Positions 37,128-47,700 of a DNA stretch of 64,000 nt are shown piece after piece. The stretch comes from Halobellus sp. Atlit-31R (lineage in GTDB: Archaea; Halobacteriota; Halobacteria; Halobacteriales; Haloferacaceae). The number at the start of each line of letters is the position of its first letter. Position 1 is the stretch's first letter. The DNA lies in NCBI GenBank assembly GCA_003665935.1, contig QPLR01000002.1:699043-763042 (forward strand), written 5' to 3'. The notes below the pieces were generated by a model, which worked only from the letters and a program-made list of their open reading frames with translations, was not told the origin of the DNA and searched no databases. The position numbers and the translations under genes were made by a program.

Positions 37128-38732
37128 ATGGCCACAGAGCACCGGACGGACACGGAAGACGACGCCGACGAGGAGACGCGACTGCCGCTCGGCATCTCGG
37201 TCGCGGCGGCCGCGGTGTCCGCGGCGGTCATCCTCCCGGTGCTGTGGCTCGTCAAGACCGGACTCGAAGTCGGGTACGCGGAAGCCGTCGCCCTCCTCAC
37301 CCGCCCGACGACGCTCGAAGTCTTCGTCAACACCGCTGTCCTCGTCACGCTGACGACCGCGGCCTGCGTCCTGATCGGCGTCCCGCTGGCGTATCTGACC
37401 GTCCGGACGGACCTCCCGTTCAGTCGCTTCTGGACGATCGTCGTCTCGCTGCCGCTCGTCATCCCGAGTTACGTCGGCGCGTTCGCGTTCGTCTCCGCGT
37501 TCGGCCCCCGCGGCAGTTTTCAACGGCTGCTCGAACCGCTCGGCGTCGAGCAGATCCCGGAGATCTACGGCCTCCAGGGCTCGATCCTGATCCTCACGCT
37601 GTACACCTACCCCTACGTCTACATCACCGCTCGGGCGTCGCTGAAGTCGATGGACACGACGCTCATCGACGCCGCGCGGACGCTCGAACACGATCGCTGG
37701 GAGACGTTCAAGCGCGTGACGCTGCCGCAGATCCGGCCGGCCGTCGCCGCCGGGGCGCTGCTCTCGGGGCTGTACGTCCTCGCCGACTTCGGCACGCCCT
37801 CGATCATGCGTTACGACGTGTTCACGCGCGTCATCTTCGTCGAGTTCGGCACGTTCGGTCGCGACACCGCGACGCTGCTGTCGCTGCAACTGGTGGCGGT
37901 GACGCTCTTCATTCTCTGGCTCGAGGCGCGGGTCCGCGGTGAGGAACGGACGACTGCGGGCGGTCGCTCGCGCGGCCGCGTCTCGCTCGGGAAGTGGCGG
38001 TATCCGGCCACCGGGTTCGCGGCGCTGATCGCCGGCTTGGCGCTCGTCGTCCCGATCGTCATTCTACTGTCGTGGCTCGGAACCGCCTCGGCGTCGGTGA
38101 ATCAGTCGCTGGCGTTCCAGTGGTCGTACGTCACCAACTCCGTCGTCGTCGCGGCCGCGGCCGCGGCCGTCGCTATCGTCGCCGGGCTCCCGGTGGCGTT
38201 CCTCTCGGCGCGCTACGACGGGATCCTGCCCGCGGCGTTCGAACGAGTCAGCTACATCGGCTACGCCGTGCCGGGCGTCGTGCTCGGCTTGGCGCTCGTC
38301 TACTTCGGGAGTGCGTACGCGACGCCGATCTACCAGACGCTGTATCTGCTCGTCTTCGCGTACGTGATCCGGTTCCTCCCGCAGTCCGTCGGATCGCTCC
38401 GCGCGTCGTTTCTCTCCGTCGATCCGGCGCTGCCGGAGGCCGCACGGACGCTCGGCCGGACCCCGGCCAGCGCGTTCCGGTACGTCACGCTCCCGCTCGT
38501 GGCGCCGGGGCTGTTCGGGGGCGCGGCGCTCGTCTTCCTGACGACGATGAAGGAACTTCCGGCGACGCTGCTTCTGCGACCGTCGGGTTTTACCACGCTC
38601 GTCACACATATCTGGACTGCGTATGAATCGGGGTACTTCGGAGAGGCAGCGGTTCCGGCACTGGTCCTGCTCGTCGTCTCGGGGCTCTCGATGCTCGTGA
38701 TTCTCAGACAGGAGGGATACGATGTCAAATAG
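37128..38732 (+). CDS. Fe(III) ABC transporter permease (FbpB type)
   Basis: A 534-residue double-length permease with about 12 membrane helices in two halves, each with an EAA loop (SMDTTLIDAARTLEHDRWET near residue 185; LPEAARTLGRTPASAF near residue 440). This fused arrangement is characteristic of FbpB-type iron permeases. The C-terminus (EGYDVK) overlaps the ATPase start by 11 bp. The N-terminus is acidic and cytoplasmic. Confidence 0.92.
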   Translation: MATEHRTDTEDDADEETRLPLGISVAAAAVSAAVILPVLWLVKTGLEVGYAEAVALLTRPTTLEVFVNTAVLVTLTTAACVLIGVPLAYLTVRTDLPFSRFWTIVVSLPLVIPSYVGAFAFVSAFGPRGSFQRLLEPLGVEQIPEIYGLQGSILILTLYTYPYVYITARASLKSMDTTLIDAARTLEHDRWETFKRVTLPQIRPAVAAGALLSGLYVLADFGTPSIMRYDVFTRVIFVEFGTFGRDTATLLSLQLVAVTLFILWLEARVRGEERTTAGGRSRGRVSLGKWRYPATGFAALIAGLALVVPIVILLSWLGTASASVNQSLAFQWSYVTNSVVVAAAAAAVAIVAGLPVAFLSARYDGILPAAFERVSYIGYAVPGVVLGLALVYFGSAYATPIYQTLYLLVFAYVIRFLPQSVGSLRASFLSVDPALPEAARTLGRTPASAFRYVTLPLVAPGLFGGAALVFLTTMKELPATLLLRPSGFTTLVTHIWTAYESGYFGEAAVPALVLLVVSGLSMLVILRQEGYDVK

Positions 38733-39918
38733 CACACATACGGCGGTTGAGTCGAACGTCGAGTACCGCACCGAAACGGCCGGCGACAGTCGGTCGGAGC
38801 CGGACGCCAGCAGCGGAACCGGCGCTGTCGTGCTCGAACTGGACGACCTGCGGAAGTCCTACGGCAGCGAGCCCGTCGTCGAGGGGTTGTCGCTGTCGGT
38901 TCGGGAGGGCGAGATCCTGACGCTTCTGGGGCCGTCCGGCTGCGGCAAGACGACGACGCTCCGCGTGATCGCCGGCCTCGAACGGCCGGACGGCGGCGTC
39001 GTCCGGCTGAACGGGCGGTCCGTGTCGGGGTCGACCTTCGTCCCGCCCGAGGAGCGCGGCGTCGGCGTCGTCTTCCAAGAGTTCGCGCTCTTCCCGCATC
39101 TCACGGCCCGCGAGAACGTCGCGTTCGGGCTGAAAGATCGCCCACAGGACGAGATCGACCGACGCGTCGACGAACTGCTCGAACTGGTCGATCTGGCCGG
39201 TCAAGGCGGTAGCTACCCCGATCAGCTCTCGGGCGGCCAACAGCAGCGCGTCGCCCTCGCGCGGTCGCTGGCCCCCGAACCGGAGATTCTGCTTCTCGAC
39301 GAGCCCTTCTCGAACCTCGACGTCGACCTCCGCGTCGAGATGCGCGAGGAGGTCCGGCAGATCATCAAGGAAGCCGGCGTGACGGCCATCTCGGTCACGC
39401 ACGATCAGGAAGAGGCGCTGTCGATCTCCGACCGCGTCGCCGTGATGAACGACGGACAGATCGAACAGGTCGGCGACCCCGAGGGCGTCTTCCAGCACCC
39501 CGAGTCCCGCTTCGTGGCCGCTTTCCTCGGCTACGCGAGCTTCATTCCGGGCTACGTCTCCGGCGACGTCGTCGAGACCGATCTGGGGACCGTCGCGCGC
39601 GAACAGATCCACGGGCTCGCGCCCGAGTACAATCGCACGCGCGTGGACCTGCTCGTCCGCCCCGACGACGTCAGCGTTCGCCCTCCCACGGACGCGAGCG
39701 CCGAGACCTGCGGCAGCGTCGTCGCCCGCCGGTATCTCGGCCCGACGTTCCTCTACGAGGTCGAACTCGACACCGGTGAGTCGGTTCAGTGTATGCACAA
39801 CCACGACGAGAACGTCCCCGACTCGGGGCCGGTCGGCCTCGAACTCGACGCGGACCACGAACTGGCGTGGTTCCCGCGCGAGCAGCGCCCGGAAGACGAC
39901 TCCCGCTACGGCGAGTGA
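38722..39918 (+). CDS. Fe(III) ABC transporter ATP-binding protein (FbpC type)
   Basis: A 398-residue ABC ATPase. Walker A is LLGPSGCGKTTT, the Q-loop is VFQEFALFPHLTA, the signature is LSGGQQQRVALARSLAPEP, and Walker B is LLLDEPFSNLD; the H-loop is VTHDQEEALSI. A TOBE-like domain follows (VRPDDVSVRPP). An acidic, Ser-rich N-terminal ~30 residues precede the domain. A GGAGG at 38712-38716 lies 5-6 nt before the ATG, inside the permease end, supporting coupled translation with the permease. Confidence 0.93.
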   Translation: MSNSTHTAVESNVEYRTETAGDSRSEPDASSGTGAVVLELDDLRKSYGSEPVVEGLSLSVREGEILTLLGPSGCGKTTTLRVIAGLERPDGGVVRLNGRSVSGSTFVPPEERGVGVVFQEFALFPHLTARENVAFGLKDRPQDEIDRRVDELLELVDLAGQGGSYPDQLSGGQQQRVALARSLAPEPEILLLDEPFSNLDVDLRVEMREEVRQIIKEAGVTAISVTHDQEEALSISDRVAVMNDGQIEQVGDPEGVFQHPESRFVAAFLGYASFIPGYVSGDVVETDLGTVAREQIHGLAPEYNRTRVDLLVRPDDVSVRPPTDASAETCGSVVARRYLGPTFLYEVELDTGESVQCMHNHDENVPDSGPVGLELDADHELAWFPREQRPEDDSRYGE

Positions 39919-39921
39919 GTC

Positions 39922-42138
39922 GTGTCCCGGCGACGCCACCTCCGAGCTGTCGGGCGCGACGTCGCCGACCGGCTCGCCGTCGGCGCACGTGACCGCCCCG
40001 AGCGGGTCGTCGCCGCAGTGCTCGCCGTCGCCGTCGGCGCGCTCGTCTACGTGCTCGCGATCGATCTCTTTCCGTACCACTCCGTCAACGACGACGAGGG
40101 CGTCTACCTCTATCAGGCGGCGATGCTGCTCGACGGACAGCTGTTTCTCAGGCCCGGCGCGATCCCGTGGGACGCCGTCCGGCCGTGGTTCTTCGTCGTC
40201 GACGGCACCGGCGAGGGCGTCCGGATGTACAGCAAGTACTCGCCGGTCGCGCCGGCGATCTTCGCCGTCGGGCGACTCCTCGGGGACTGGAACCTCGCGC
40301 TCGGCCTCGTCGCGGCCGGGACCGCGGCCGGCGTCTACGTGCTCGGGGCGGCGGCCTTCGACCGGCGCGTCGGCCTGCTCGCGGTCCCGGTGCTGGCCGG
40401 CTCGCCGCTGTTTCTGCTCACCTCGTCGACGTTTCTCTCGTACGCGCCGACGACACTTCTGAACGTCGCGTTCGCCGTCGCGTACGTCAGAGCGGCCCGG
40501 ACCGGGAGTCGGCGGTGGGGTGCGGCGGCGGGCACGGCGATCGGACTGGCGTTCTTCGCGCGGCCGTACACGGCTGTCCTCTTCGCGCTGCCGTTCATCG
40601 GCCACACGCTCGTCTCGCTCGGCGTCTCGTGGCGGCGGTCCGGCTGGGAGAGGCAGTTCCGCGGCGTCCTCACCCGCGCGCTCGCCGTCGCGCTCCCTGG
40701 CACGGCGTTCGTCGGGCTCACGCTCGCTTACAACGCGGTCGTCACCGGCGACCCGTTCGTCTTCCCGTACGCGGCCTTCGCTCCCGAGGACGGGGTCGGC
40801 TTCGGCGTCCGCGAGATCCTCAACTACGAGCGGAACTACACGCCCGCGCTGGCGGCCGAGACGACCGTGACGGTCACCGAGTACTTCTTCACCGAGTGGG
40901 TCACCGCCGGCCGGATCGGAACCGCGCTCGCGGCGGTCGGTGTCGGTGCCGCAGCGTGGACGCGGCGGGGCTTGCTCGGCGCGTTGGCGGGGCGTTCGCG
41001 GTCGACGGACGGGGGCGCGCCGACGCGGCGATTCGACCCCGCGGCAGGGATGCGCGACGGGGAGGTCGCCGTCGTTCTCGTCGGCGTGCTGCCCGCCGTC
41101 TTCCTCGGCGAGGCGTACTTCTGGGGGACGCACAACGGACTCCGGAACGGCCTCATCGACCTCTTGGGACCGTTCTACCACTTCGACGCGCTCGTTCCGG
41201 TGGCGGTCTTCGCCGCCGCGGGCGTCGCGTTCGTCGTTCGCGGGGCGGCGTCGGTGCTCCGAGCGCGGACGACGCGCCGCCGCGCCCGGCTCGCGATCCT
41301 GCTCGCGCTCGTCGTCGCCGCGCCGGTCGTCGCCTCGGCGGAGCGGTCGGTCGTCGAGGACCCGTTCGCGGCGAACGCCCAGCGCACCGCGAGCCTCGAA
41401 CAGACGTACGAGCCGTTCGAGGGGCGCACTTTCGACGACGCGCTCGTGTTCACGCCCGACCCCTACGGCGACTGGCAGGCGCACCCCTTCCAGTATCTCC
41501 GGTACGGCTCCGGCTACGGCGGCGACGTCGTCTACGCGACCGACGGCAGCCCCGACCGCGACCTCGCCGTGCTCGCGGCGACGAACCGGACTCCGTACCG
41601 GTTCACTTACCGCGGTGACTGGACCGGGGCGGCGAGGCCCGTGAACTCCGAACTCCGGCAACTGCGCGTCTTCACCGGCGAGTCGGTTGCGGCCCGGACG
41701 ACGGTCGGGATCCCGGCGTCAGCGACGAGTGCGAGCGTCCGCATCGAGACGCCCGAGGGATACGCGCGATATGCGGTCCCGGACGCCGCGCGGACCGACG
41801 AGACGGTCACCGTCGAGTGGACCATCGGCCCCGAGACGGCCCGCGCGGACAACCTCCGATTCGAGGGCGGCTCCCGCTTCCTGGACGTCCCGCTCGATGC
41901 GGGAAGCGGCGAGGTCGACTTGGTGGTGACGCTCGTCGGCGTCGGCGGGTCGAGCATCACCTACCGGCAGGAGGCGACGGTGGCGGCGACCGACGCGGGC
42001 GTCCGCGTCGTCTGGCCGCCCGAGACCCGCGTCTGTCGGCTGACCACCGAGTGCGGACGCGAGAGGACCTGGGTCGGCCCCGGCGGCGACTACGTCGACG
42101 GCGTGTCGGTCGCGACGGACGCGACACTCGCGGCTTGA
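39922..42138 (+). CDS. Membrane glycosyltransferase-like protein (ArnT/PMT, GT39 type)
   Basis: A 738-residue polytopic protein with GTG start, 3 bp after the ATPase stop. The first extracytoplasmic loop has the acidic motif VNDDEGVYLYQAAMLL, as in ArnT/PMT and oligosaccharyl-transfer proteins that use lipid-linked sugars. About 10-12 helices follow to residue ~480, then a soluble, beta-rich C-terminal domain (DDALVFTPDPYGDWQAHPF and later). Spacing puts it in the iron transporter operon, where its role is unclear; a role in surface glycosylation is inferred from family alone. It may instead have its own unseen promoter. Confidence 0.78.
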   Translation: MSRRRHLRAVGRDVADRLAVGARDRPERVVAAVLAVAVGALVYVLAIDLFPYHSVNDDEGVYLYQAAMLLDGQLFLRPGAIPWDAVRPWFFVVDGTGEGVRMYSKYSPVAPAIFAVGRLLGDWNLALGLVAAGTAAGVYVLGAAAFDRRVGLLAVPVLAGSPLFLLTSSTFLSYAPTTLLNVAFAVAYVRAARTGSRRWGAAAGTAIGLAFFARPYTAVLFALPFIGHTLVSLGVSWRRSGWERQFRGVLTRALAVALPGTAFVGLTLAYNAVVTGDPFVFPYAAFAPEDGVGFGVREILNYERNYTPALAAETTVTVTEYFFTEWVTAGRIGTALAAVGVGAAAWTRRGLLGALAGRSRSTDGGAPTRRFDPAAGMRDGEVAVVLVGVLPAVFLGEAYFWGTHNGLRNGLIDLLGPFYHFDALVPVAVFAAAGVAFVVRGAASVLRARTTRRRARLAILLALVVAAPVVASAERSVVEDPFAANAQRTASLEQTYEPFEGRTFDDALVFTPDPYGDWQAHPFQYLRYGSGYGGDVVYATDGSPDRDLAVLAATNRTPYRFTYRGDWTGAARPVNSELRQLRVFTGESVAARTTVGIPASATSASVRIETPEGYARYAVPDAARTDETVTVEWTIGPETARADNLRFEGGSRFLDVPLDAGSGEVDLVVTLVGVGGSSITYRQEATVAATDAGVRVVWPPETRVCRLTTECGRERTWVGPGGDYVDGVSVATDATLAA

Positions 42139-42183
42139 GACGGGGAGACGCGCGAGAACGAAGCCGAGGGTGGGTGGCCGGCT

Positions 42184-42435
42184 TCAGAGCGGGCCGCTGA
42201 AACTGATCTGTAGGAGTCCGTTCCGGACCGCGTACTGGAGGCGCTCGTCGAGCGGCATCTCCGTCCAGTCCTCGGGGCGCTCCCCTTCGGGCACCTCGTC
42301 GAGCCGGTCGACGAGCGATTCGTGGAGGAAGCGCCCGTTGCGACCGCAGTCCGGACAGGTCAGGATGATGAGTCGAACCCGGTAGGGACGGTCCTCCACG
42401 CGTCCGCAGTGGGGGCAGATGTACGAGTCGATCAC
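42184..42435 (-). CDS. Small zinc-ribbon protein
   Basis: An 83-residue protein (GTG start at 42435) with two CxxC knuckles, SYICPHCG and LTCPDCGR, about 25 residues apart, followed by a helical tail (LDERLQYAVRNGLLQISFSGP). The frame remains open to a GTG at 42501, which would add 22 residues without homology-like features; the shorter form starts right before the zinc ribbon. The function is unknown; many haloarchaeal zinc ribbons of this size bind nucleic acid or partner proteins. Confidence 0.68.
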   Translation of the reverse strand: MIDSYICPHCGRVEDRPYRVRLIILTCPDCGRNGRFLHESLVDRLDEVPEGERPEDWTEMPLDERLQYAVRNGLLQISFSGPL

Positions 42436-42511
42436 TACGAGTCGGTAAGAGCCGAGGTGACTCGTATCTGTGGGTTCTCGACCGGGGCCCGTCGGCCGCA
42501 CAGTCGGCGTC

Positions 42512-44557
42512 TCACAGGGCCCGGAAGACAGCCACGTCGTCCACTCGCAGCCCCTCCGCGGTCGCCAGCGACTCTCCGGAGACGCGGTCGGTCGGGTCGA
42601 CCGCGTGGTCGTCGAGCGTCACCGTCGCGGGCTCGTCGCCGAAGTTCAGGACGCAGACGTAGGTGTCGTCGCGTTCGCGAGCGAAGGCGACTGCACGATC
42701 GGTGTCGCTCTCGTAGTCGATCCGGTCGAGCGTGCCGTCGTAGCCGAGTGCGGGGAGCTCCGCGCGGAGATCCAGCAGGCGTTCGTAGTGTTCGAAGAGC
42801 TCCTCGCGGGCGTGCTCCCACGCGAGCGCGTCGCGACGGCCGCGCTGTCCCAGCTCCTGGCCGCCGTAGAGCATCGGGACGCCGGGGAGCGTGACGAGCG
42901 CGCCGGCAGCCGCCATCGCGGCGTCGTCGCCGCACTCGACGACGTACCGCGCCTCGTCGTGGTTCTCGATGTAGAGCATGAAGGCCGCGTGCGGCGGGAA
43001 GCCGACGCCGGCGCGCTGGTCTACGGCGTCCAGAATCGCCTCCGCGGGGGCGTCGCCGCGGCCCACCTGTCGCAGCGAGAAGTACAGCGTGGTGTCGAAG
43101 TGCATATCGAACATCCCGTCGTGGAAGTCCGGGACGTACGGGATCGTCTCGTCGAGGAGCAGAAACTCCGGATCGCGGGCCTTGACCCGGTCGCGGAGTT
43201 CCTGCCAGAACGTGTCGGGGACGGCCCACGCCATATCACACCGGAAGCCGTCGGCGATCTCGAACCACGTGTCGACTGCGTCGAGGAGGTGGCGTCGGAC
43301 GGCCAGGTTCGCGAAGTTCCAGTTGGCGATGTACTCCCAGTCGAAGTAGGTCTCGGGCTCGCCGTCCTCCCGCCAGTCGTACCAGTCGTAGTACTCGGAG
43401 TCGGGGTTGCGGTAGGCGTCCTGAAAGAACGGGTGCGCCCGCGCGGAGTGGTTCAACACGAGGTCGAAGAGCACCTTCATCCCGCGGTCGTGGGCGGCGG
43501 CGACGAACCGCTCGTAGTCCTCGCGGTCGCCGAGGTCCGCGGCGATACTGAAGAAGTCCGTGATGTTGTAGCCGTGCGGCGCGTGATCGTTCTCGAGCAC
43601 CGGCGTGAGCCACAGGCAGTCGACGCCGAGGTCCGCGAGGTAGTCGAGACGCTCCGTGAGCGCGTCGAAGACCGTCTCGTCGTCGCCTCCCCCGCCGTCG
43701 GTGAAGCCCCTGACGTAGACCTCATAGAGCGTGACGTCTTTCGCCCACTCCGGTGGGTCGTTCGTCCGGACGACCTCGAAGGCCGCCTCGTCGGTCCCCG
43801 TCGGTTCGGCTGCCGAATCGTCCGACGACCGGCCGGCGGCGTCGGCACCGGCGGAGACGGTGAGGCCGCGTCCCTCGCCGCCGTCCGGAACGGCCTCGCG
43901 AGTGAACTCGATCGTGTCGGGGACGCTGTAGGCCTCTGCGACCGCGACGCCGTGGATCCGGACGCGGTCGCTGACCGCCGCCGTGGGGATCCGGAACTCC
44001 CAGCCGTCCGTCTCGATCTGGCCCTCGTCGACGTCGTCGCGGTCGTCGACGAGGAACTCGACGGTCATCTCGTCGCGATCGACGTCGCTGTCGGGATGTG
44101 GCTGCGGGTCGGCGCGAACCACGAGTTCGTTCCCTTCGACGGAACCCCTGAGCTGGATCCGCGGTCGACCACCGCCACCGCCGCCGGATCGAGCCCCCGA
44201 TCCCGATCCGGAGACGCCGCCGCTCTCTCCGGGGCGTCGCCCCGATCCGCTCTGGAAGCCGCTCCAACCGCTCATACCGCTGGCACCGCTTGCGCGACCG
44301 ACTGGGGCGAGCTCGCCCGGGAACGCGCGGATCGTGAGTCTGTGGGTCCCGTTCGGTGCGTCCAGTTCGAGCTGGAACGTTCCAGCCGCGTCGGGGACGA
44401 ATTCGACGACCGGCTCGTCGCCGGGGAGTTCGACTGTGCTCGCCGCCGGTGCGCTCCGAACGCGCCAGGTGTACGTCGCCTCCGGGTCGGGGTCCCGCGG
44501 GGCAAGCTGGACGGACTCCCCGACTGCGACGAATCGAGGGGGGCCTGGGTGCTGCAT
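42512..44557 (-). CDS. GH13 alpha-amylase family protein (cyclomaltodextrinase/neopullulanase-like)
   Basis: A 681-residue glycoside hydrolase family 13 protein. After the start at 44557 comes an Ig/PKD-like domain (residues 1-85), a Gly/Ser linker (~95-130), a second beta domain and then the (beta/alpha)8 barrel. Catalytic markers are DLVLNH (region I), GFRCDMAW (nucleophile Asp), LLDETIP (acid Glu) and IENHDEAR (third Asp). There is no signal peptide, so it is cytoplasmic and likely splits maltodextrins or cyclodextrins. It is divergent from the double GH15 gene, and the two probably act on the same glucan pool. Confidence 0.88.
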   Translation of the reverse strand: MQHPGPPRFVAVGESVQLAPRDPDPEATYTWRVRSAPAASTVELPGDEPVVEFVPDAAGTFQLELDAPNGTHRLTIRAFPGELAPVGRASGASGMSGWSGFQSGSGRRPGESGGVSGSGSGARSGGGGGGRPRIQLRGSVEGNELVVRADPQPHPDSDVDRDEMTVEFLVDDRDDVDEGQIETDGWEFRIPTAAVSDRVRIHGVAVAEAYSVPDTIEFTREAVPDGGEGRGLTVSAGADAAGRSSDDSAAEPTGTDEAAFEVVRTNDPPEWAKDVTLYEVYVRGFTDGGGGDDETVFDALTERLDYLADLGVDCLWLTPVLENDHAPHGYNITDFFSIAADLGDREDYERFVAAAHDRGMKVLFDLVLNHSARAHPFFQDAYRNPDSEYYDWYDWREDGEPETYFDWEYIANWNFANLAVRRHLLDAVDTWFEIADGFRCDMAWAVPDTFWQELRDRVKARDPEFLLLDETIPYVPDFHDGMFDMHFDTTLYFSLRQVGRGDAPAEAILDAVDQRAGVGFPPHAAFMLYIENHDEARYVVECGDDAAMAAAGALVTLPGVPMLYGGQELGQRGRRDALAWEHAREELFEHYERLLDLRAELPALGYDGTLDRIDYESDTDRAVAFARERDDTYVCVLNFGDEPATVTLDDHAVDPTDRVSGESLATAEGLRVDDVAVFRAL

Positions 44558-44670
44558 ACTGGTGTCAACGGCACGTCGGGACTTTGTCTTTGCCCTGCGC
44601 TGCGTCGCAGTCGATCGCGCCGTGGTCACCGGTCGCCCCGAGTAGTCACAGAACCGAAAGATTCCAGCTA

Positions 44671-44677
44671 ATACTTA
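44671..44677 (+). promoter_or_regulatory. TATA-like box of the GH15 gene
   Basis: The heptamer atactta lies 27-33 nt before the ATG at 44704, as expected for a leaderless transcript. Confidence 0.45.
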
Positions 44678-44703
44678 TGTGACGGGCACACTGGTGCGTG
44701 TGT

Positions 44704-47700
44704 ATGAGACTTCGGACCGTGCTGAACGAGTACAAGCGCGACCGTGATGGGCGATTTCCGGGAGAGCTGCCCACCGTCGACGGCGCGTTTTCCGGGCACG
44801 GCGACCGACTCGTCTACGTCGGTCCTGACGGGGCCCTCCGCGATTATTCGTCCGCGCTCTCGGGACTCCACGGTATCGACCGCTCGCGGTTCGCGATCGA
44901 GGCTGACGGGGAGATCCGCTGGTTCGACGACCTCGAACGAGTGCGGCAGCATTACTACCGTGAGACGAGCCTCGTGGAGACGGAGTACAACGCCGGCACC
45001 TACACCGTCCACCAGTACGATCTGACCCTGGGGCGGGCACACGTCACGCACGTCGAACTTCGGGGGGCGATCCCGACGGATGCGCATCTGACGGCTTTTC
45101 TGACGTTCGCACCGGAGAGCAGCGAGACGCAGGTCGCACGCCTCGTTCACGAGGCCGGCGGTCCGAACGACACGCAGGCGGTCGAGGTGTTCCACCGCGA
45201 CGAACACGACTACGTCACGGCGTCGACGGGGCTCGACGACGTCCGGGCGCAGATCCCCGAGCGCTTCGAGGAGATGCTGTCGGCGGACGCGTTCGAGCTC
45301 CCCCGCGACGCCGTCCTCGAACGGTACGAGGACACGCACCTCAGCGGCGACATCGTCGTCTCGGCACCGCTCGAACGGGAGGACCGGGGCGTGCAGACGA
45401 CGCTCGTCACGCAGCTCTCGGATCACACCGAGGTCGACCGCGAAGCCGCGCTGGCGGACCTCCGGAACTGCGCGCTCGAACACGCAACCGCGGACGACAT
45501 CCGCGTCGCCGCTCGCGAGCGAGCCGAGGTGTCCGTTCCGGAGGGCGTCCCCAGACCGCGCACCGTTCGTGCCGACCTGCGCGCGCTGTCGCTGCTGACA
45601 GCTCCGTCGGGCGCACACATCGCCGGTCCGGAGTTCGACCCCTTCTACACGCACTCCGGCGGATACGGCTACACGTGGTTCCGCGACGAAGCCGAGGTCG
45701 CCAGGCACGTGCTCCGGAGCGACGGACTGCTCGGACTGGACGCGGCCGAGCGACTGTCGACCATCGCGTCGTTCTTCTGCGACACGCAGCTCGACGACGG
45801 CTCGTGGCCACACCGCGTGTGGGCGATCGACGGCACGCTCGCGCCGGGGTGGGCGAACGCGCGGATCGAGAGCTCCGACGCGCCCGAACACCAGGCCGAC
45901 CAGACCGCGAGCGTCGTCGCCTACCTCGCGACGCTGCTGCGAGAGCGGCAGTCAGACCTCTCGGCGGCACTCACAGCGCAGATTCGGAAGACGATCGAAG
46001 CCGGCGTTTCGGCTCTCGACGAGGATCTCGAAGCCGACGGGCTCCCGCGGGCGTGTCAGAACGCCTGGGAGAACATGATCGGCCGCTTCGTGCACACGGC
46101 CGCGACGTTCCTACACGCGTACGCGAGCGTCGCCGCGGCACCCGTCAGTGCCGATCTCGCGGCCCACGCTGGCGCGCAGGCCGACGCCGTCTTCGAGGGC
46201 CTGGATCTGCTCTGGGACGACGACTACGGCGTGTACGCGCTCCGGCTCCGCGACGGCGGCGGCAACCTCGACTCGCGGCTGGACTCGGGATCGTTCGCGC
46301 TGGTCGAGGCGTTCGCCGCCTACGACGACGTCGACGAACTCGACGAGCTCCCGCGACGGACGCTCTCGCGGCTCGAACAGCATCTCCGGACGGCGTTCGA
46401 AGATCTCTACCGGGAGTCCGACGACGGCGAGGTCGCCGGACTCGTCCGATTCGAGGGCGACTACTGGCGCAGCGCAGAGCAGGACGACGAGAAAGTGTGG
46501 TCCGTCTCGACTGCGCTGGGGGCGAACGCCGCCGCGGAGTTCGCCGTGCTTCTCGACGACTACGGCCGACTGACCGCCTCGAAGGAGTTCTTCGACTTCG
46601 CGACGGAGCTCTACGAACTGCTTCGGCCGGAGGGGCCGTTCTGTACGGGGGCCGGCTACCTCGCCGAGCAGGTCTTCGACGACGGCACGCCGGACAGCGC
46701 CGCGCCGCTGGCGTGGTCGCACGCGATGCGGCTCCGCGCGACCGGATTCCTCGAAGCCCACGACGCCCTGCCCGCGCCGAAGTCCGCGCCGTCGGGGCCG
46801 GAAGCGCGGCCGCGCTGGACGACCGGCGAGAAGTACGGCGTCGGGACTGTCGCGGATCACACCGCGGTGGACCCCTCCCGCGTGTGGTTCACGCTGACCG
46901 AGGGGGCGCTGACGGAGGTTCGGTTCCCGCGCGTGGACCTGATGAACCTCCGCACGTTCGACCTGCTCGTCGTCGACGCCGACGCCGACTCGGACTACAC
47001 GGCGCGGACGCACAACGAGACGCGCCGCGACGACGAGGCCGACACGATCGATCGGCGCGTGGCGATCGTCGAGGACGACGCGCTGTTGTTCCGGCACGAG
47101 ATCGCCGAGACCGGCGACGGGAGAGGTCACGAGTGGAGGCTGACCGCCGAGTACGTGACCGATCCCGAGCACGACGCGCTGCTCGTCGACGTCGCGTTCG
47201 AGGCCGACGACGACAACGAGTACGAGCTGTACGCCATCGCCGACACCGCGCTTGCGAACACCGGGACGACCGACCGCGGCCTCCGGCTCGGTGGACCGAG
47301 CGGCTACCACCTGGTCGCGCGGGACGCGAGCGCCTACGATCAGATCGGCGACGTCGAACCGCTCCTGATCGACGAGGACGGGACCGAATACAGCGTCGCG
47401 GCAGCGATGGCCGCCGCCGGGCGATTCGACTGGGCGACCGTCGGCGTCGCGGGCTCGAAGTATCTCGGTGAGCTCTTCTCGGACGGTGCAGCACCGACGC
47501 CGCAGACCAGCGTCGACGACGAGAACGTCGTGCTCGTCGGCCGGCTCGGCATCGGCGAGGCGGTCGCCGATCAGGTCGCGCTGGGGTTCGCGGAGGACGC
47601 AGACACCGCGGCCGCGCTCGGGGAGGCGGCGGGCGCACTCAGTCGCGGCTACGAGACGGCCCGGCGCGGCTACGTCGACTCCTGGGACGACTTCCTCGCG

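Noticed and set aside
38725..41661. Minus-strand open frame of 978 codons
   Set aside because: It is fully antisense to fbpC and the membrane glycosyltransferase gene; the Arg/Glu/Val-rich composition is the usual shadow in high-GC DNA.
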